Origin: Planctomycetota bacterium
GTDB lineage: Bacteria > Planctomycetota > UBA1135 > UBA2386
Reading direction: 5' to 3'
Assembly: GCA_016794035.1 (NCBI GenBank)
Contig: JAEUHS010000097.1
Coordinates: 1-47,456, forward strand
DNA: 47,456 nt
The notes beneath the pieces were generated by a model that made no database searches, was not told the DNA's origin, and worked only from the letters and a program-made list of their open reading frames with translations. Position numbers and translations under genes: made by a program. Positions 16,782 through 26,193 of the stretch are shown here, piece after piece. The stretch's first letter is position 1. Each line of letters starts with the position of its first letter.

Positions 16782-17996
16782 ATGCGCACCCTCCTGCTCT
16801 TCACCACGAGCGCTGCCTTGCTCACTTGTGCCGCGTCGGCCCAGCGCCTCGCTGCCTATACGCCCGCGCCCGGCTTCATCAGCGAATGCCAGCCAGCCAA
16901 CATCCTGCTGCCGGCGGCGGTGCCGCCGCTGATGGTCTACCCGCAGGTGCCGGCGCTGCCGGCGCTGGCGGCACCTGCCGGCGACAGCACGTTCGACAAC
17001 ACGATCGGCTTCCACTGGGTGACGAACGGTGCGATCCTGGCGGCGCAGCCGACGCCGGCGTTCGTGCCGCTTGGGCCGATCCCGCCGGCGATCCCGATTC
17101 CCGCGGCGGTGCTCGCGGCGATCGGTGGCGGTCCGGTGACCGGCATCGCGCTCGACTCGGTGGCCGGCATCATGTTCCTGGTCGGCGCACCCGGCATCAC
17201 GATCGGGGTCGCGCCCATCCCCGGCATGCCGGTCGTCGTGCCGCCGTTCCCGCTGGCGTTCCCGTTCGTTGGGCCGATCACCGGCCTCGAGTGGGACAGC
17301 GTGGCGGGCATGCTCTACGCCTGCAATGCCGCGGGCGTCACCTACAGCTACTTCCCCGGCGGCTTCCCTGCGGCGCCGCCGATCCTGCCCGCGATCCTGT
17401 TGCCGGGCATGGCGACGGACGTCGCCGTCGATCGCACGCTGGCGCTGAATCCGGTCGGCCTGCGGCCGCTCTACGTGTTGGCCGGCCCCGCCTACTTCGA
17501 CACCCGCAACCCGCTGCCCTTGATGCAGCCGGCCGGTGGGCCGATGGGCCAGGGGCTCGCGTTCATCAATCACTCGGCGAGCAACATGCCCGGCGCGGTC
17601 TGCCCATGCCCCGCCACCACCTATCCGATCGTCGGGCCGATCATGACCAGCGTCATGACCTTCGGCAACGCCGCTTGGGGCGCCACCATGACGGGCCTGC
17701 CGCCCGGTTTCCCGATGGTGTTCGGCTTCGACGTCGGCGGCTTCCTGCCCGGCTTCCCGGTCATCAATCCGCCGGTGGGCTGCGGGCTCGGCCTGACTCT
17801 GACCGGCACCACGATCCTGGCGCCGGTGGCGGCTGACGCCTTCGGCGTGGCGACCCTGCCGCTCGGGCTGATCCCGGCGTCGTTCCTGCTCGGCACCGGC
17901 CCGTTCTACATGCAGAACGCGACGCTGTGCCCGGCCGACCCGACCTTCGGCATCGTCATCACGCCGGTGCACACGCTCTACGCCTGCGCGCCGTGA
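16782..17996 (+). CDS. Secreted Pro/Gly-rich protein, paralogue 2 of a tandem pair
   Basis: 404 residues with signal peptide MRTLLLFTTSAALLTCAASAQ. It aligns over its whole length with the preceding gene: QRLAAY after the signal peptide, GDSTFDN..GFHW, GGPVTGIALDSVAGIMFL, PITGLEWDSVAGMLYA, DVAVDRTLALNPVGLRPLYV, GLPPGFPM and the Cys-containing CPCPATTYP, VGCGLGL and LCPADP. The two are clearly a tandem duplication that has diverged. An AGGA stands six bases before the ATG. The intergenic 102 bases contain no obvious terminator, so both may be on one transcript. Role unknown. Confidence 0.8.
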   Translation: MRTLLLFTTSAALLTCAASAQRLAAYTPAPGFISECQPANILLPAAVPPLMVYPQVPALPALAAPAGDSTFDNTIGFHWVTNGAILAAQPTPAFVPLGPIPPAIPIPAAVLAAIGGGPVTGIALDSVAGIMFLVGAPGITIGVAPIPGMPVVVPPFPLAFPFVGPITGLEWDSVAGMLYACNAAGVTYSYFPGGFPAAPPILPAILLPGMATDVAVDRTLALNPVGLRPLYVLAGPAYFDTRNPLPLMQPAGGPMGQGLAFINHSASNMPGAVCPCPATTYPIVGPIMTSVMTFGNAAWGATMTGLPPGFPMVFGFDVGGFLPGFPVINPPVGCGLGLTLTGTTILAPVAADAFGVATLPLGLIPASFLLGTGPFYMQNATLCPADPTFGIVITPVHTLYACAP

Positions 17997-18072
17997 ACCG
18001 ACCTCCGGGCGGCGGCGAGTCGCCGTCGGCCGGATCAAGTCGGGTGCCGCGGCGTGCCGATGGGTCGATGGC

Positions 18073-18717
18073 ATGGCACTGCTGGTCGTCCCCCCGAGCC
18101 CGCGCGGCGCGCCGCCCGTGCCGACGACGCTGCACGTCGGCAGCGGCAAGAACTTTCAACCCGCCTGGTTGAACCTCGACGTCGACCCGCGCTGGCGGCC
18201 GGACTTCGTGTTCGACCTGAATCAGCCGCTGCCGGCCGACGGGCGGTTGGCGGTGAGCACGCACCGCTTCGGCGCGATCACGCTCGCCGGCGACTGCTTC
18301 GACGAGATCGTCGCGCAGGACGTGCTCGAACACATCCGCGACCTGCCGACGGCGATGACCACGCTGCTGCACTGGCTGCGCGTCGGCGGCGTGCTGAAGG
18401 TCGCCGTGCCGTACGAGCTGTCGCTGGGTGCCTGGTGCGATCCGACGCACGTGCGCGCCTTCAACGAGCGCAGCTTCGACTACTTCACCAAGTGGTCGTG
18501 GTACCTCGGCTGGCGCACGCACCACTTCGGCCTGCGTCACATGGAGTTCGTGGCGTCGCCGTTCGGCCAGGAGCTGTCGGCGCAGGGCCGCTCGCTCGAA
18601 GAGGTGCTGCGCACGCCGCGCGCGGTCGACCAGATCTACGTCGAACTGGAGAAGCGCCCGCTCGACGCGGCTGGCCGCGCCGCGACCGATTTCTACTTCG
18701 AACGACCGCTCGGCTGA
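18073..18717 (+). CDS. Class I SAM-dependent methyltransferase-like protein
   Basis: 214 residues. TTLHVGSGKNFQPAWLNLDVDP (about 18-39) is the glycine-rich SAM-binding loop of the methyltransferase-11/13 type with the acidic residue at the end of strand 2. FDEIVAQDVLEHIRDLPTAMTTLLHWLRVGGVLKVAVP is motif II/III of the same fold. The C-terminal half (DPTHVRAFNERSFDYFTKWSWY) follows the pattern of methyltransferases that often sit in polysaccharide clusters. Substrate unknown. It follows the secreted paralogue by 76 bases on the same strand and could be co-transcribed, but a functional link is not evident. Confidence 0.84.
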   Translation: MALLVVPPSPRGAPPVPTTLHVGSGKNFQPAWLNLDVDPRWRPDFVFDLNQPLPADGRLAVSTHRFGAITLAGDCFDEIVAQDVLEHIRDLPTAMTTLLHWLRVGGVLKVAVPYELSLGAWCDPTHVRAFNERSFDYFTKWSWYLGWRTHHFGLRHMEFVASPFGQELSAQGRSLEEVLRTPRAVDQIYVELEKRPLDAAGRAATDFYFERPLG

Positions 18718-18719
18718 GC

Positions 18720-18753
18720 CGTGACAGCCGGGGACCCGTGACGGCCGGGGACC
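18720..18753. repeat. Two tandem 17-bp repeats in a convergent gap
   Basis: CGTGACAGCCGGGGACC at 18720-18736 is followed directly by CGTGACGGCCGGGGACC at 18737-18753, one mismatch in 17. The gap lies between the end of the methyltransferase gene and the end of the PilX-like gene. No function is evident. Confidence 0.75.
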
Positions 18754-18781
18754 ACCGATGCGCGCGTGCCCGGCGATCGGC

Positions 18782-20005
18782 TCAGTCGTCCTTCGCCATC
18801 GGCCGCATCAGCGCGCTCGACAGCCGGTAGGTACCGAGCTCCTGGCGCAGGTGGTTGAGGATCGCGTCGTCGTAGGTGATCGTCGCGTAGTCGCTGGCGC
18901 CCTGCACGGTCACCGTGCCCGTGACGACGACCGCGCCCTGGATCTCGCTCGGCTCGCGGATGGTCAGGTTGCCCTGCACGTAGAGCAGGCCGGAGAACGC
19001 CGAGTAGCTGCCGACGCCGATCGTGGTGTTGCCGACGATCGCGACCACGCCGGTGCCCTTCAGCGGCGCCGACGCCGTGAAGGTCATGCCGGTGCTGCAG
19101 ACCACGAGCGTGTCGACCGGGACCGGGCTCGGGAAGTCGGCCGCGTTGGTGACGTAGTAGTCGGCCATCGCCGCCAGCTCGCTCTGGGAGACGCCGAACA
19201 CCGCCTCGAAGCTGGCGTCGTAGGTGGACGCCGCCGACTGGCCCGGCGTGCCGCTGACGGTCGCGCCGGTGCCGCTGATGGACGGTGAGCCGGTCGCGTT
19301 CAGGTAGTAGACGCCGGCCGCGACCGAGCCGCCGAGCACGCGCCCGCGGGTCTGCACCGAGACGCCGCCGCCGGTCTGGGTGCACAACGCCGCCTGGCCG
19401 GGCGGCTGCAGCGCGAGGCGGCGCGTTTCGACCTCGGCGATCTCGCGGCCGATGATCTGGTTCGGCGCCTGATCGAACGGCACGCCGCTGTCGACCAGGC
19501 GATACACGTAGCCGACGCTGCGCAGGCGCCAGATCGAACCGGGGCTGAGGTTGCCGCGCAGGTCCGAGATGTCCTCGCTCTGCATCTGCTGGCGCCACGG
19601 CAGCCGTGCCGACACCGGGTCGGCGTCCCACTGCTTCCAGACCTCGTAGCGGCCCCAGATCGAGTTGGTGATCTCGAACTCGCGCACGATGCCGATCTCG
19701 GGCGCGATCGTGTCCAGCACCGGCGGCGTGGCGCCGGTGTCGAGCGCCGGTTCGAACGCGGTCACCGGCTGGGCGGTCTGCTTGCGCAGCCAGCCGAGCG
19801 CTTCGATCAGCCCCGACTTGGCGAACTGCACCGCCTGGCCGTGGGCGACGAAGCTGACCTTGGTCTTCTGCTGGTGCGCGCGCAGCAGCAGCGATCCCGT
19901 GACCGTGATGCCGACCACGAGGATCGTGAAGAGGATCGCCATCACGAGCGCGACGCCGCGCTCGCTCTGACGATCCGAACTGGACTGCAACGGGACAGGA
20001 CGCAT
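18782..20005 (-). CDS. PilX-like minor pilin/type IV pilus assembly protein
   Basis: 407 residues from ATG 20005, preceded by GGAG at a good distance. The N-terminus SERGVALVMAILFTILVVGITVTGSLLLRAHQQ is a prepilin-like leader: Gly17 would be the cleavage site, followed by a long hydrophobic helix. The usual Glu at position 5 of the mature helix is replaced by Met, as in several PilX-type minor pilins. The rest is beta-rich with Gly/Ser/Thr-rich repeats (VSGTPGQSAAS, GVVAIVGNTTIGVGSYSAFSGLLYVQGNLTI, GAVVVTGTVTVQGA), the right-handed-helix style found in similar minor pilin proteins. No pilus assembly genes lie beside it. Exact role in pilus or secretion machinery unknown. Confidence 0.75.
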   Translation of the reverse strand: MRPVPLQSSSDRQSERGVALVMAILFTILVVGITVTGSLLLRAHQQKTKVSFVAHGQAVQFAKSGLIEALGWLRKQTAQPVTAFEPALDTGATPPVLDTIAPEIGIVREFEITNSIWGRYEVWKQWDADPVSARLPWRQQMQSEDISDLRGNLSPGSIWRLRSVGYVYRLVDSGVPFDQAPNQIIGREIAEVETRRLALQPPGQAALCTQTGGGVSVQTRGRVLGGSVAAGVYYLNATGSPSISGTGATVSGTPGQSAASTYDASFEAVFGVSQSELAAMADYYVTNAADFPSPVPVDTLVVCSTGMTFTASAPLKGTGVVAIVGNTTIGVGSYSAFSGLLYVQGNLTIREPSEIQGAVVVTGTVTVQGASDYATITYDDAILNHLRQELGTYRLSSALMRPMAKDD

Positions 20006-20134
20006 CTTGGATCTCCCGGGGTGCCGGACTTCTGCCTGTCGCCTATCGGTCGCCGGGCCGCCGCGGCTGCATGCGGCGTCCCGGTTCGGGACCGGCGTCA
20101 CAGTCGGGACCCGGCCGCAGCCGATAGGGCCGGC

Positions 20135-21058
20135 ATGAAACGCCACCTCGCCACCGCTCTGTGTCTCGCCACGGCCCTGCCGCTCGCGGCCCAGGCGCCA
20201 TCGCCGGCGCCGGCGAAGCACGACGACTCGCGCCTCGAAGAGCGCGCGCAGTCGATGCGTGAGCAGATCGACGACGGCCACACGGTGCGCAGCCACGTGC
20301 GCGTGCTGGTGCGGTTGAAGAACGGCAACAAGCTGCGCGGCGTGGTCAAGGACGGGCGTTTCGTCGAGCGAGTCGACGGCCTGCGCTTCGTCGACGCCCA
20401 GGCCAAGGACCGCGGCGCCGGCATCCGGCTGTGGTACACCAGCGGCGCGCGCAACTACGTGTTCGTGCCGTTCGCGGACTTCGCCGAGTACCAGGTCCTG
20501 CAGCGCATCTCCGCGCCCGAGCTCGAGGAGATGGAGAAGCAGCTGCAGATGGAGGAGGCGCGCAAGGCCGAACGTCTGGCCGCCGCGGCGCGATCGGCGG
20601 TCGGCAAGGCGACCGGCAGCGAGGTGCCCGAGGGCGCCGGAGCGGTCGGCGAGGTGCCGCCCGCGCCGGGCCAGGAGCCGGGTGCCGCGACCGAGGACAC
20701 CGCGACCGGCAAGACCGGCGGCGGCAAGACCGGCGGCGGCAAGGCTGCCGGCAAGGACGCGACCACCGAGCCGACCAAGGGCGCGAGCGACGTCGACCAG
20801 CAGCGCGCCTGGTTCGCGCTGCTGCAGGACTACCCGCCGACCGCCGGCTGGAACCAGGCCAAGCGCGACGAGATCGCCCGCCGCAAGGTCGTGATCGGCG
20901 CCGTGCCCAGCGCCCACGAACAGAAGTTCGTCGACCAGTTCGCCGAGTGGGAGAAGGCCTGCCAGCACTTCGCCGTCGACAAGGAGGCCAAGCCGGCCGA
21001 CGCGGCCGAGGCCGAGAGCTCCAGCAAGGAACACGGCAGCCGCCGCAAGCGCCGCTAG
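20135..21058 (+). CDS. Secreted Lys/Glu-rich protein of unknown function
   Basis: 307 residues with signal peptide MKRHLATALCLATALPLAAQA. Residues about 45-125 form a small beta-rich domain (VRVLVRLKNGNKLRGVVKDGRFVERVDGLRFV ... RLWYTSGARNYVFVPFADF) that resembles an Sm/SH3-like barrel. It is followed by a coiled-coil-like stretch (ELEEMEKQLQMEEARKAERLA) and a flexible linker with TGGGK repeated twice. The C-terminal part (RAWFALLQDYPPTAGWNQAKRDEIARRKVV) is a helical segment, ending in a Lys/Arg-rich tail. Divergent from the PilX-like gene across 129 bases. The domain guess is low confidence. Confidence 0.72.
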   Translation: MKRHLATALCLATALPLAAQAPSPAPAKHDDSRLEERAQSMREQIDDGHTVRSHVRVLVRLKNGNKLRGVVKDGRFVERVDGLRFVDAQAKDRGAGIRLWYTSGARNYVFVPFADFAEYQVLQRISAPELEEMEKQLQMEEARKAERLAAAARSAVGKATGSEVPEGAGAVGEVPPAPGQEPGAATEDTATGKTGGGKTGGGKAAGKDATTEPTKGASDVDQQRAWFALLQDYPPTAGWNQAKRDEIARRKVVIGAVPSAHEQKFVDQFAEWEKACQHFAVDKEAKPADAAEAESSSKEHGSRRKRR

Positions 21059-21142
21059 CGGGGTCGCCGATCGGCACGGTCGCCGGCGATTCCCAGCTGC
21101 CGGCTTGATCGGGCCGGGGCCGGAGCGGAATGCTGTCGCTCC

Positions 21143-22060
21143 ATGCAACGCGCCTTCCTGTTCACCGGTCAGGGTTCGCAGTTCGTCGGCATGGGCAGGG
21201 ACCTCGCCGAGCGGTTCCCGGTCGCCGCCCGGACCCTGGCCGAAGCCGACGACGCGCTCGGCGAGTCGATCAGCGGCCTGTGCCGCGACGGGCCCGAAGA
21301 CCGGCTGGCGCTGACCGAGAACACGCAGCCGGCGACGCTGGCGGTCGCGGTCGCCGCCTTCCGGGCGCTCGGCCAGACGCCCGACCTCGCCGCCGGCCAC
21401 AGCCTCGGTGAATACGCGGCGCACGTCGCCGCCGGCACGTTCGGGTTCGCCGACGCGGTCCGGCTGGTGCGCGAACGCGGCAAGCGCATGCAGGGCGCGG
21501 TGCCGGTCGGCACCGGCGGCATGGTCGTGCTGCGCAAGCTGGGCCTCGACGACGTCAAGGCGCTGCTGGCGCGGGTGGACGCCGGGCTGTGTCAGATCGC
21601 CAACGTCAACGAGCCGGAACAGATCGTCGTCTCGGGCGCGATCGCGGCGATGGACCAGGTGGTCGCGCTGGCGCCGCCGAAGCGCGCGCTGAAGCTCAAC
21701 GTCAGCGTGCCGTTCCACTGCTCGCTGCTCGCGGCCGCCGGCGAGGGGTTCGCGCGGGTGCTCGATGCCGTGCCGATGCGTGATCCGGCGTTCCCGGTCT
21801 GGTGCAACGTCGACGCGCGGCCGGTGACGACCGCGGCGGCGGCGCGTGGCGCGCTGCAGCGGCAGTTCGCCGGCTCGGTGCTGTGGCAGCAGACCGTCGA
21901 GGGCATGTTCGCGGCCGGCGTGCGCCACTTCGTCGAGTGCGGCCCGAAGCCGACGCTGGTGAACATGGTGAAGCGCATCGCGCTGGCCAGGGGCATCGAG
22001 GGCGTCGAGACCTTCGCCGCGACGACCGCGGACGAGATCACGGCGCTGCTGGCCCGCTGA
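21143..22060 (+). CDS. fabD: Malonyl-CoA:ACP transacylase
   Basis: 305 residues, standard length. FabD loads malonate from CoA onto ACP for fatty acid synthesis. FTGQGSQFVGMGRDL is near the N-terminus, the nucleophile S87 lies in GHSLGEYAAH, R111 in VRERGKRMQ, and the catalytic His192 in VPFHCSLL. It heads an operon with lpxK and an LpxL-type acyltransferase, which links acyl supply with lipid A assembly. The lpxK ATG overlaps its stop by one base. No strong SD precedes the ATG at 21143. Other fab genes are not in the window. Confidence 0.96.
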   Translation: MQRAFLFTGQGSQFVGMGRDLAERFPVAARTLAEADDALGESISGLCRDGPEDRLALTENTQPATLAVAVAAFRALGQTPDLAAGHSLGEYAAHVAAGTFGFADAVRLVRERGKRMQGAVPVGTGGMVVLRKLGLDDVKALLARVDAGLCQIANVNEPEQIVVSGAIAAMDQVVALAPPKRALKLNVSVPFHCSLLAAAGEGFARVLDAVPMRDPAFPVWCNVDARPVTTAAAARGALQRQFAGSVLWQQTVEGMFAAGVRHFVECGPKPTLVNMVKRIALARGIEGVETFAATTADEITALLAR

Positions 22061-23055
22061 TGGCGGGCCGCGACCAGGGCAACCCGCTGCGCCAGGCGCT
22101 GTGGCCGCTGGCGCTGCTGTACGGCGCGGCCGCCGCGCTGCGCAACTGGACGTTCGACGCCGGGCTGCGGCGCGCGCACCATCTGCGGGTGCCGGTGGTC
22201 TCGATCGGCAATCTGACCGTCGGCGGCACCGGCAAGACGCCGACCGTCGCGTTCGCGGCGGCGCTCGCGCACGCGCGCGGCCGGCGTCCTGGCGTGCTGG
22301 CGCGCGGCTACGGTCGCGCGGCCGGCGCCGAACTGAACGACGAAGGCGCCATGCTGCAGCGGCGGCTGCCGTGGCTGCTGCAGCAGCAGGATCCCGATCG
22401 CGTCGCCGCCGGCGAACGGCTGGTCGCGCGGGGCGCCGACTACGTCCTGCTCGACGACGGCTTCCAGCATCGTCGGCTGCACCGCGACCTCGACGTGCTG
22501 TGCCTCGACGCCGAGCTGCCGTTCGGCAACGGCCTCTGCCTGCCGGCCGGCGACCTGCGCGAGTTCCGGTCCGGGCTGCGCCGCGCCGGCATGGTGCTGC
22601 TGACTCGGGCTGGCGGCCTGGCGCCGGCGGCGTTGACCGAACGCATCGCGCGCATCCGCGAACTCTCGGGTCGCCGCGATCTGCCCGTGTACGCCTGCGA
22701 GCACGGCCCCAGCGACGTGCTGCTGCAGCCGCGCGGCGAGGTCGTGGCGCTGGACGCGCTGGCAGGTCGTCGCGCCGTGCTGCTGTCGGCGATCGCGCGA
22801 CCGGCCAGCTTCCGCGCGACGGCGACCGCACTCGGCGTCGAGGTGGTCGCCGAACACCGCCATCGCGACCACCACCGCTTCACCGAGGCCGAGATCGCCG
22901 ACGCCGCCGCCGCGGCCCGCGCCGCCGATGCGATCCTGCTGACCACCGAGAAGGACGACGCGCGCCTCGGTGCCGCCGTCGTCGATCGGCACGTGCTGCG
23001 CGTGGAGCTGCGCTTCCTCGGCGAGCCGCCGACCGCGGCGGAGTGGCTGCTGTGA
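22060..23055 (+). CDS. lpxK: Tetraacyldisaccharide 4'-kinase
   Basis: 331 residues. LpxK phosphorylates the 4' position of the lipid A disaccharide at the inner face of the inner membrane. The P-loop GGTGKTP is at 55-61, DDGFQHRR at 132-139 and DLDVLCLD at 143-150, all diagnostic. The N-terminal hydrophobic helix (LWPLALLYGAAAALRNWTF) is the usual membrane anchor. The ATG shares one base with the fabD stop, and its stop overlaps the GTG of the next gene (GTGA). The gene shows that the organism makes lipid A. Confidence 0.96.
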   Translation: MAGRDQGNPLRQALWPLALLYGAAAALRNWTFDAGLRRAHHLRVPVVSIGNLTVGGTGKTPTVAFAAALAHARGRRPGVLARGYGRAAGAELNDEGAMLQRRLPWLLQQQDPDRVAAGERLVARGADYVLLDDGFQHRRLHRDLDVLCLDAELPFGNGLCLPAGDLREFRSGLRRAGMVLLTRAGGLAPAALTERIARIRELSGRRDLPVYACEHGPSDVLLQPRGEVVALDALAGRRAVLLSAIARPASFRATATALGVEVVAEHRHRDHHRFTEAEIADAAAAARAADAILLTTEKDDARLGAAVVDRHVLRVELRFLGEPPTAAEWLL

Positions 23056-23984
23056 AGGTCACCGTCACGGATCGCATCGTCTACGTGGTCGCGCGCGTGG
23101 CGATCGGCATCGCCGCGTGGGTGCCGCAGTGGCTCGGCTACGGCGCCGCCGCCGCGCTCGGGCGGTGGTTCTTCCGCTACGACAAGCGGCGCCAGGGCTA
23201 CGCGCTGCACATGCTGAGGAACGCGTTCCCGGACCGGCCCGACGCCGACCTGCTGCGGCTCGGCGCGCAGGCGACCGGCAACCTGTTCAAGGTGCCGCTC
23301 GACATGGCGCGGTTGACGCGGCTGCTCGCGCGCGGCGGGGACATCCGCAGCGTGCTCGACTACGGCGACACGGCGCGCAAGATGGCGTCGCTGACGCCGC
23401 CGTACCTCGGCCTGACCGCGCACCTCGGCAACTGGGAGGTCGCCGCGATCGGCGTCGCGCAGTTCGTCGGCGGCGCCGACGGCATCGCCCGCATCGCGCG
23501 CAACCCGCTGCTCGAGCAGTGGATCCTGAAGAACCGTCGGCGCGGGGGCATGCGCATCCTGCCGCGGCGCGGCGGCATCCGCGACCTCGCCTCCGCGCTG
23601 GCGGCGGGCAACGTCGGCCTGATGGTCGTCGACCAGAACCAGCGGCTGCGCGGCGTGTTCGCGCCGTTCTTCGGCCAGCGTGCCAGCTGCGAACGCGGTG
23701 CGGTCAGCCTCGCGCTGCGCCACGGCTACCCGATCCTGGTCGGCGTGGCGCTGCGGCGCGGGCGCGGCTTCCGGTTCGAACTGGTGGCGACCGAGCCGTT
23801 CGTGCTCGAACGCACCGGCGACAAGGCGGCGGATCTGCTGGCCGGCGTGACGCGCGTCAACGCCGCCGTCGAACAGCTCGTGCGCCTCGCGCCCGAGCAG
23901 TATCTGTGGATCCACGACCGCTACCGCACGCAACCGCGGGCAGATGCGGCGCCGGACCCAGGTGACGGCGGCGACGGCGAGTAG
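23052..23984 (+). CDS. LpxL/HtrB-type lysophospholipid acyltransferase
   Basis: 310 residues from GTG 23052, overlapping lpxK by 4 bases. The acyltransferase motif HLGNWE (H124, E129, HX4E) is in TAHLGNWEVAA. RIARNPLLEQWILKNRRRGGMRILPRRGG is the second block, DQNQRLRGVFAPFFGQRAS the third, and YLWIHDRYRTQP closes the protein, as in lipid A late acyltransferases. An N-terminal hydrophobic helix (10-37) fits the inner membrane anchor. The operon position with lpxK supports lipid A acylation. Which acyl chain it adds cannot be decided. Confidence 0.92.
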   Translation: MKVTVTDRIVYVVARVAIGIAAWVPQWLGYGAAAALGRWFFRYDKRRQGYALHMLRNAFPDRPDADLLRLGAQATGNLFKVPLDMARLTRLLARGGDIRSVLDYGDTARKMASLTPPYLGLTAHLGNWEVAAIGVAQFVGGADGIARIARNPLLEQWILKNRRRGGMRILPRRGGIRDLASALAAGNVGLMVVDQNQRLRGVFAPFFGQRASCERGAVSLALRHGYPILVGVALRRGRGFRFELVATEPFVLERTGDKAADLLAGVTRVNAAVEQLVRLAPEQYLWIHDRYRTQPRADAAPDPGDGGDGE

Positions 23985-24029
23985 CGCCGTCCCGGCGGCA
24001 GGCGGATGCTGCCGCGGTCGAACGGCGCG

Positions 24030-25481
<1,452 letters not shown>

Positions 25482-25715
25482 TTCGGAAGGGGGCCCTGCC
25501 TCGGTCTCCGAACGCTCCCGCGGTGGAGGCCGCGATGATCGGATCAGGCGGGCCGGTCTTCGGCACTCCAGCACAGATGCGCTGGTGCGGGGTCGAGAGC
25601 GACCCCGGCGAGGTGCGAACCGAAGAACAGGCGCAGCACGATACCGGCGGACCGGTGCGGCGCAAAGCCCCGGCGTGTGTTCGTGGCGGGAGACAGCTAT
25701 CTTGCGGCCGTCGGG

Positions 25716-25792
25716 GCGCCCGTAGCTCAGTTGGATAGAGCACCGCTTTTCTAAAGCGGCGGTCCCAGGTTCGATCCCTGGCGGGCGTGCCA
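25716..25792 (+). tRNA. tRNA-Arg(UCU)
   Basis: 77 nt with encoded CCA (25790-25792). The acceptor stem GCGCCCG/CGGGCGT has one G-T pair at its end. The D-arm is GCTCAGTTGGATAGAGC, the anticodon stem CCGCT/AGCGG closes TTTCTAA with anticodon TCT at 25750-25752, and the T-arm is CCAGG-TTCGATC-CCTGG. It reads AGA, a rare codon in such a GC-rich genome. It is followed immediately by a hairpin and a repeat pair (see below). Confidence 0.97.
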
Positions 25793-25812
25793 GCTTCGCG
25801 CAGCGAAGCTGG
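25790..25812 (+). terminator. Hairpin overlapping the tRNA-Arg CCA end
   Basis: CCAGCTTCGC at 25790-25799 pairs perfectly with GCGAAGCTGG at 25803-25812 around a 3-base loop. The left arm begins with the tRNA's own CCA. No T-run follows, so intrinsic termination would be weak; it could also act as a 3' processing or anti-processing structure. The right arm is the beginning of the 85-bp repeat. Confidence 0.45.
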
Positions 25813-25988
25813 CCGCCCGACAGGACTCGGGTCGTGCCCGCAGCGGCCTGCGGCCGCCGCGTTCAAACGGCGATTCCGGCGCGGGGCCTGGCGAGCGACG
25901 GGGGCGAAGCTGGCCGCCCGACAGGACTCGGGTGTTGCCCGCTGCGGCCTGCGGCCGCCGCGTTCAAACGGCGATTCCGGCGCGGGGC
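25803..25988. repeat. 85-bp direct repeat in two copies, 101-bp period
   Basis: Copy 1 is 25803-25887 and copy 2 is 25904-25988, separated by 16 bases. They match at 82 of 85 positions; the differences are CG to GT and A to T. Each unit starts GCGAAGCTGGCCGCC and ends TTCCGGCGCGGGGC. Copy 1 begins inside the hairpin that overlaps tRNA-Arg. The remaining bases up to the peptidase start at 26194 hold only a 12-bp palindrome, GGTGGATCCACC at 26075-26086. No gene is seen between 25793 and 26193. Confidence 0.85.
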
Positions 25989-26193
25989 GAGGCGGTAGCC
26001 GGGCCGGGCGGGCGGCGGGCGACATGCGGGCCGCCCGGTGTGGTTCTCGGCGGTTCGCCGCTGCTACCGTCGGCGGTGGATCCACCTGGCGGGTCTGCCG
26101 GTGCACCCAGGATAGTACGCGGTGCCGCCGCTGGGTTCGTCCGCGTCCGCACGACTGCCACGCCGGTTCGACCTCCACGTTGCTCGCTCACCC

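Noticed and set aside
18782..20005. Autotransporter or adhesin instead of a pilin-like protein
   Set aside because: The repeats are beta-helix-like, but the N-terminus is a prepilin leader and the protein ends without a barrel domain.
20006..22831. Long open frame continuing upstream of the PilX-like gene on the minus strand
   Set aside because: The frame stays open to 22831 through fabD and the Lys-rich protein, but that part is Arg/Ala low complexity and opposite to well-supported genes. The ATG at 20005 with an SD and a pilin leader is the real start.
25803..25988. CRISPR array
   Set aside because: Only two copies of an 85-bp unit with a 16-bp gap exist; unit length and number do not fit, and no cas gene is near.
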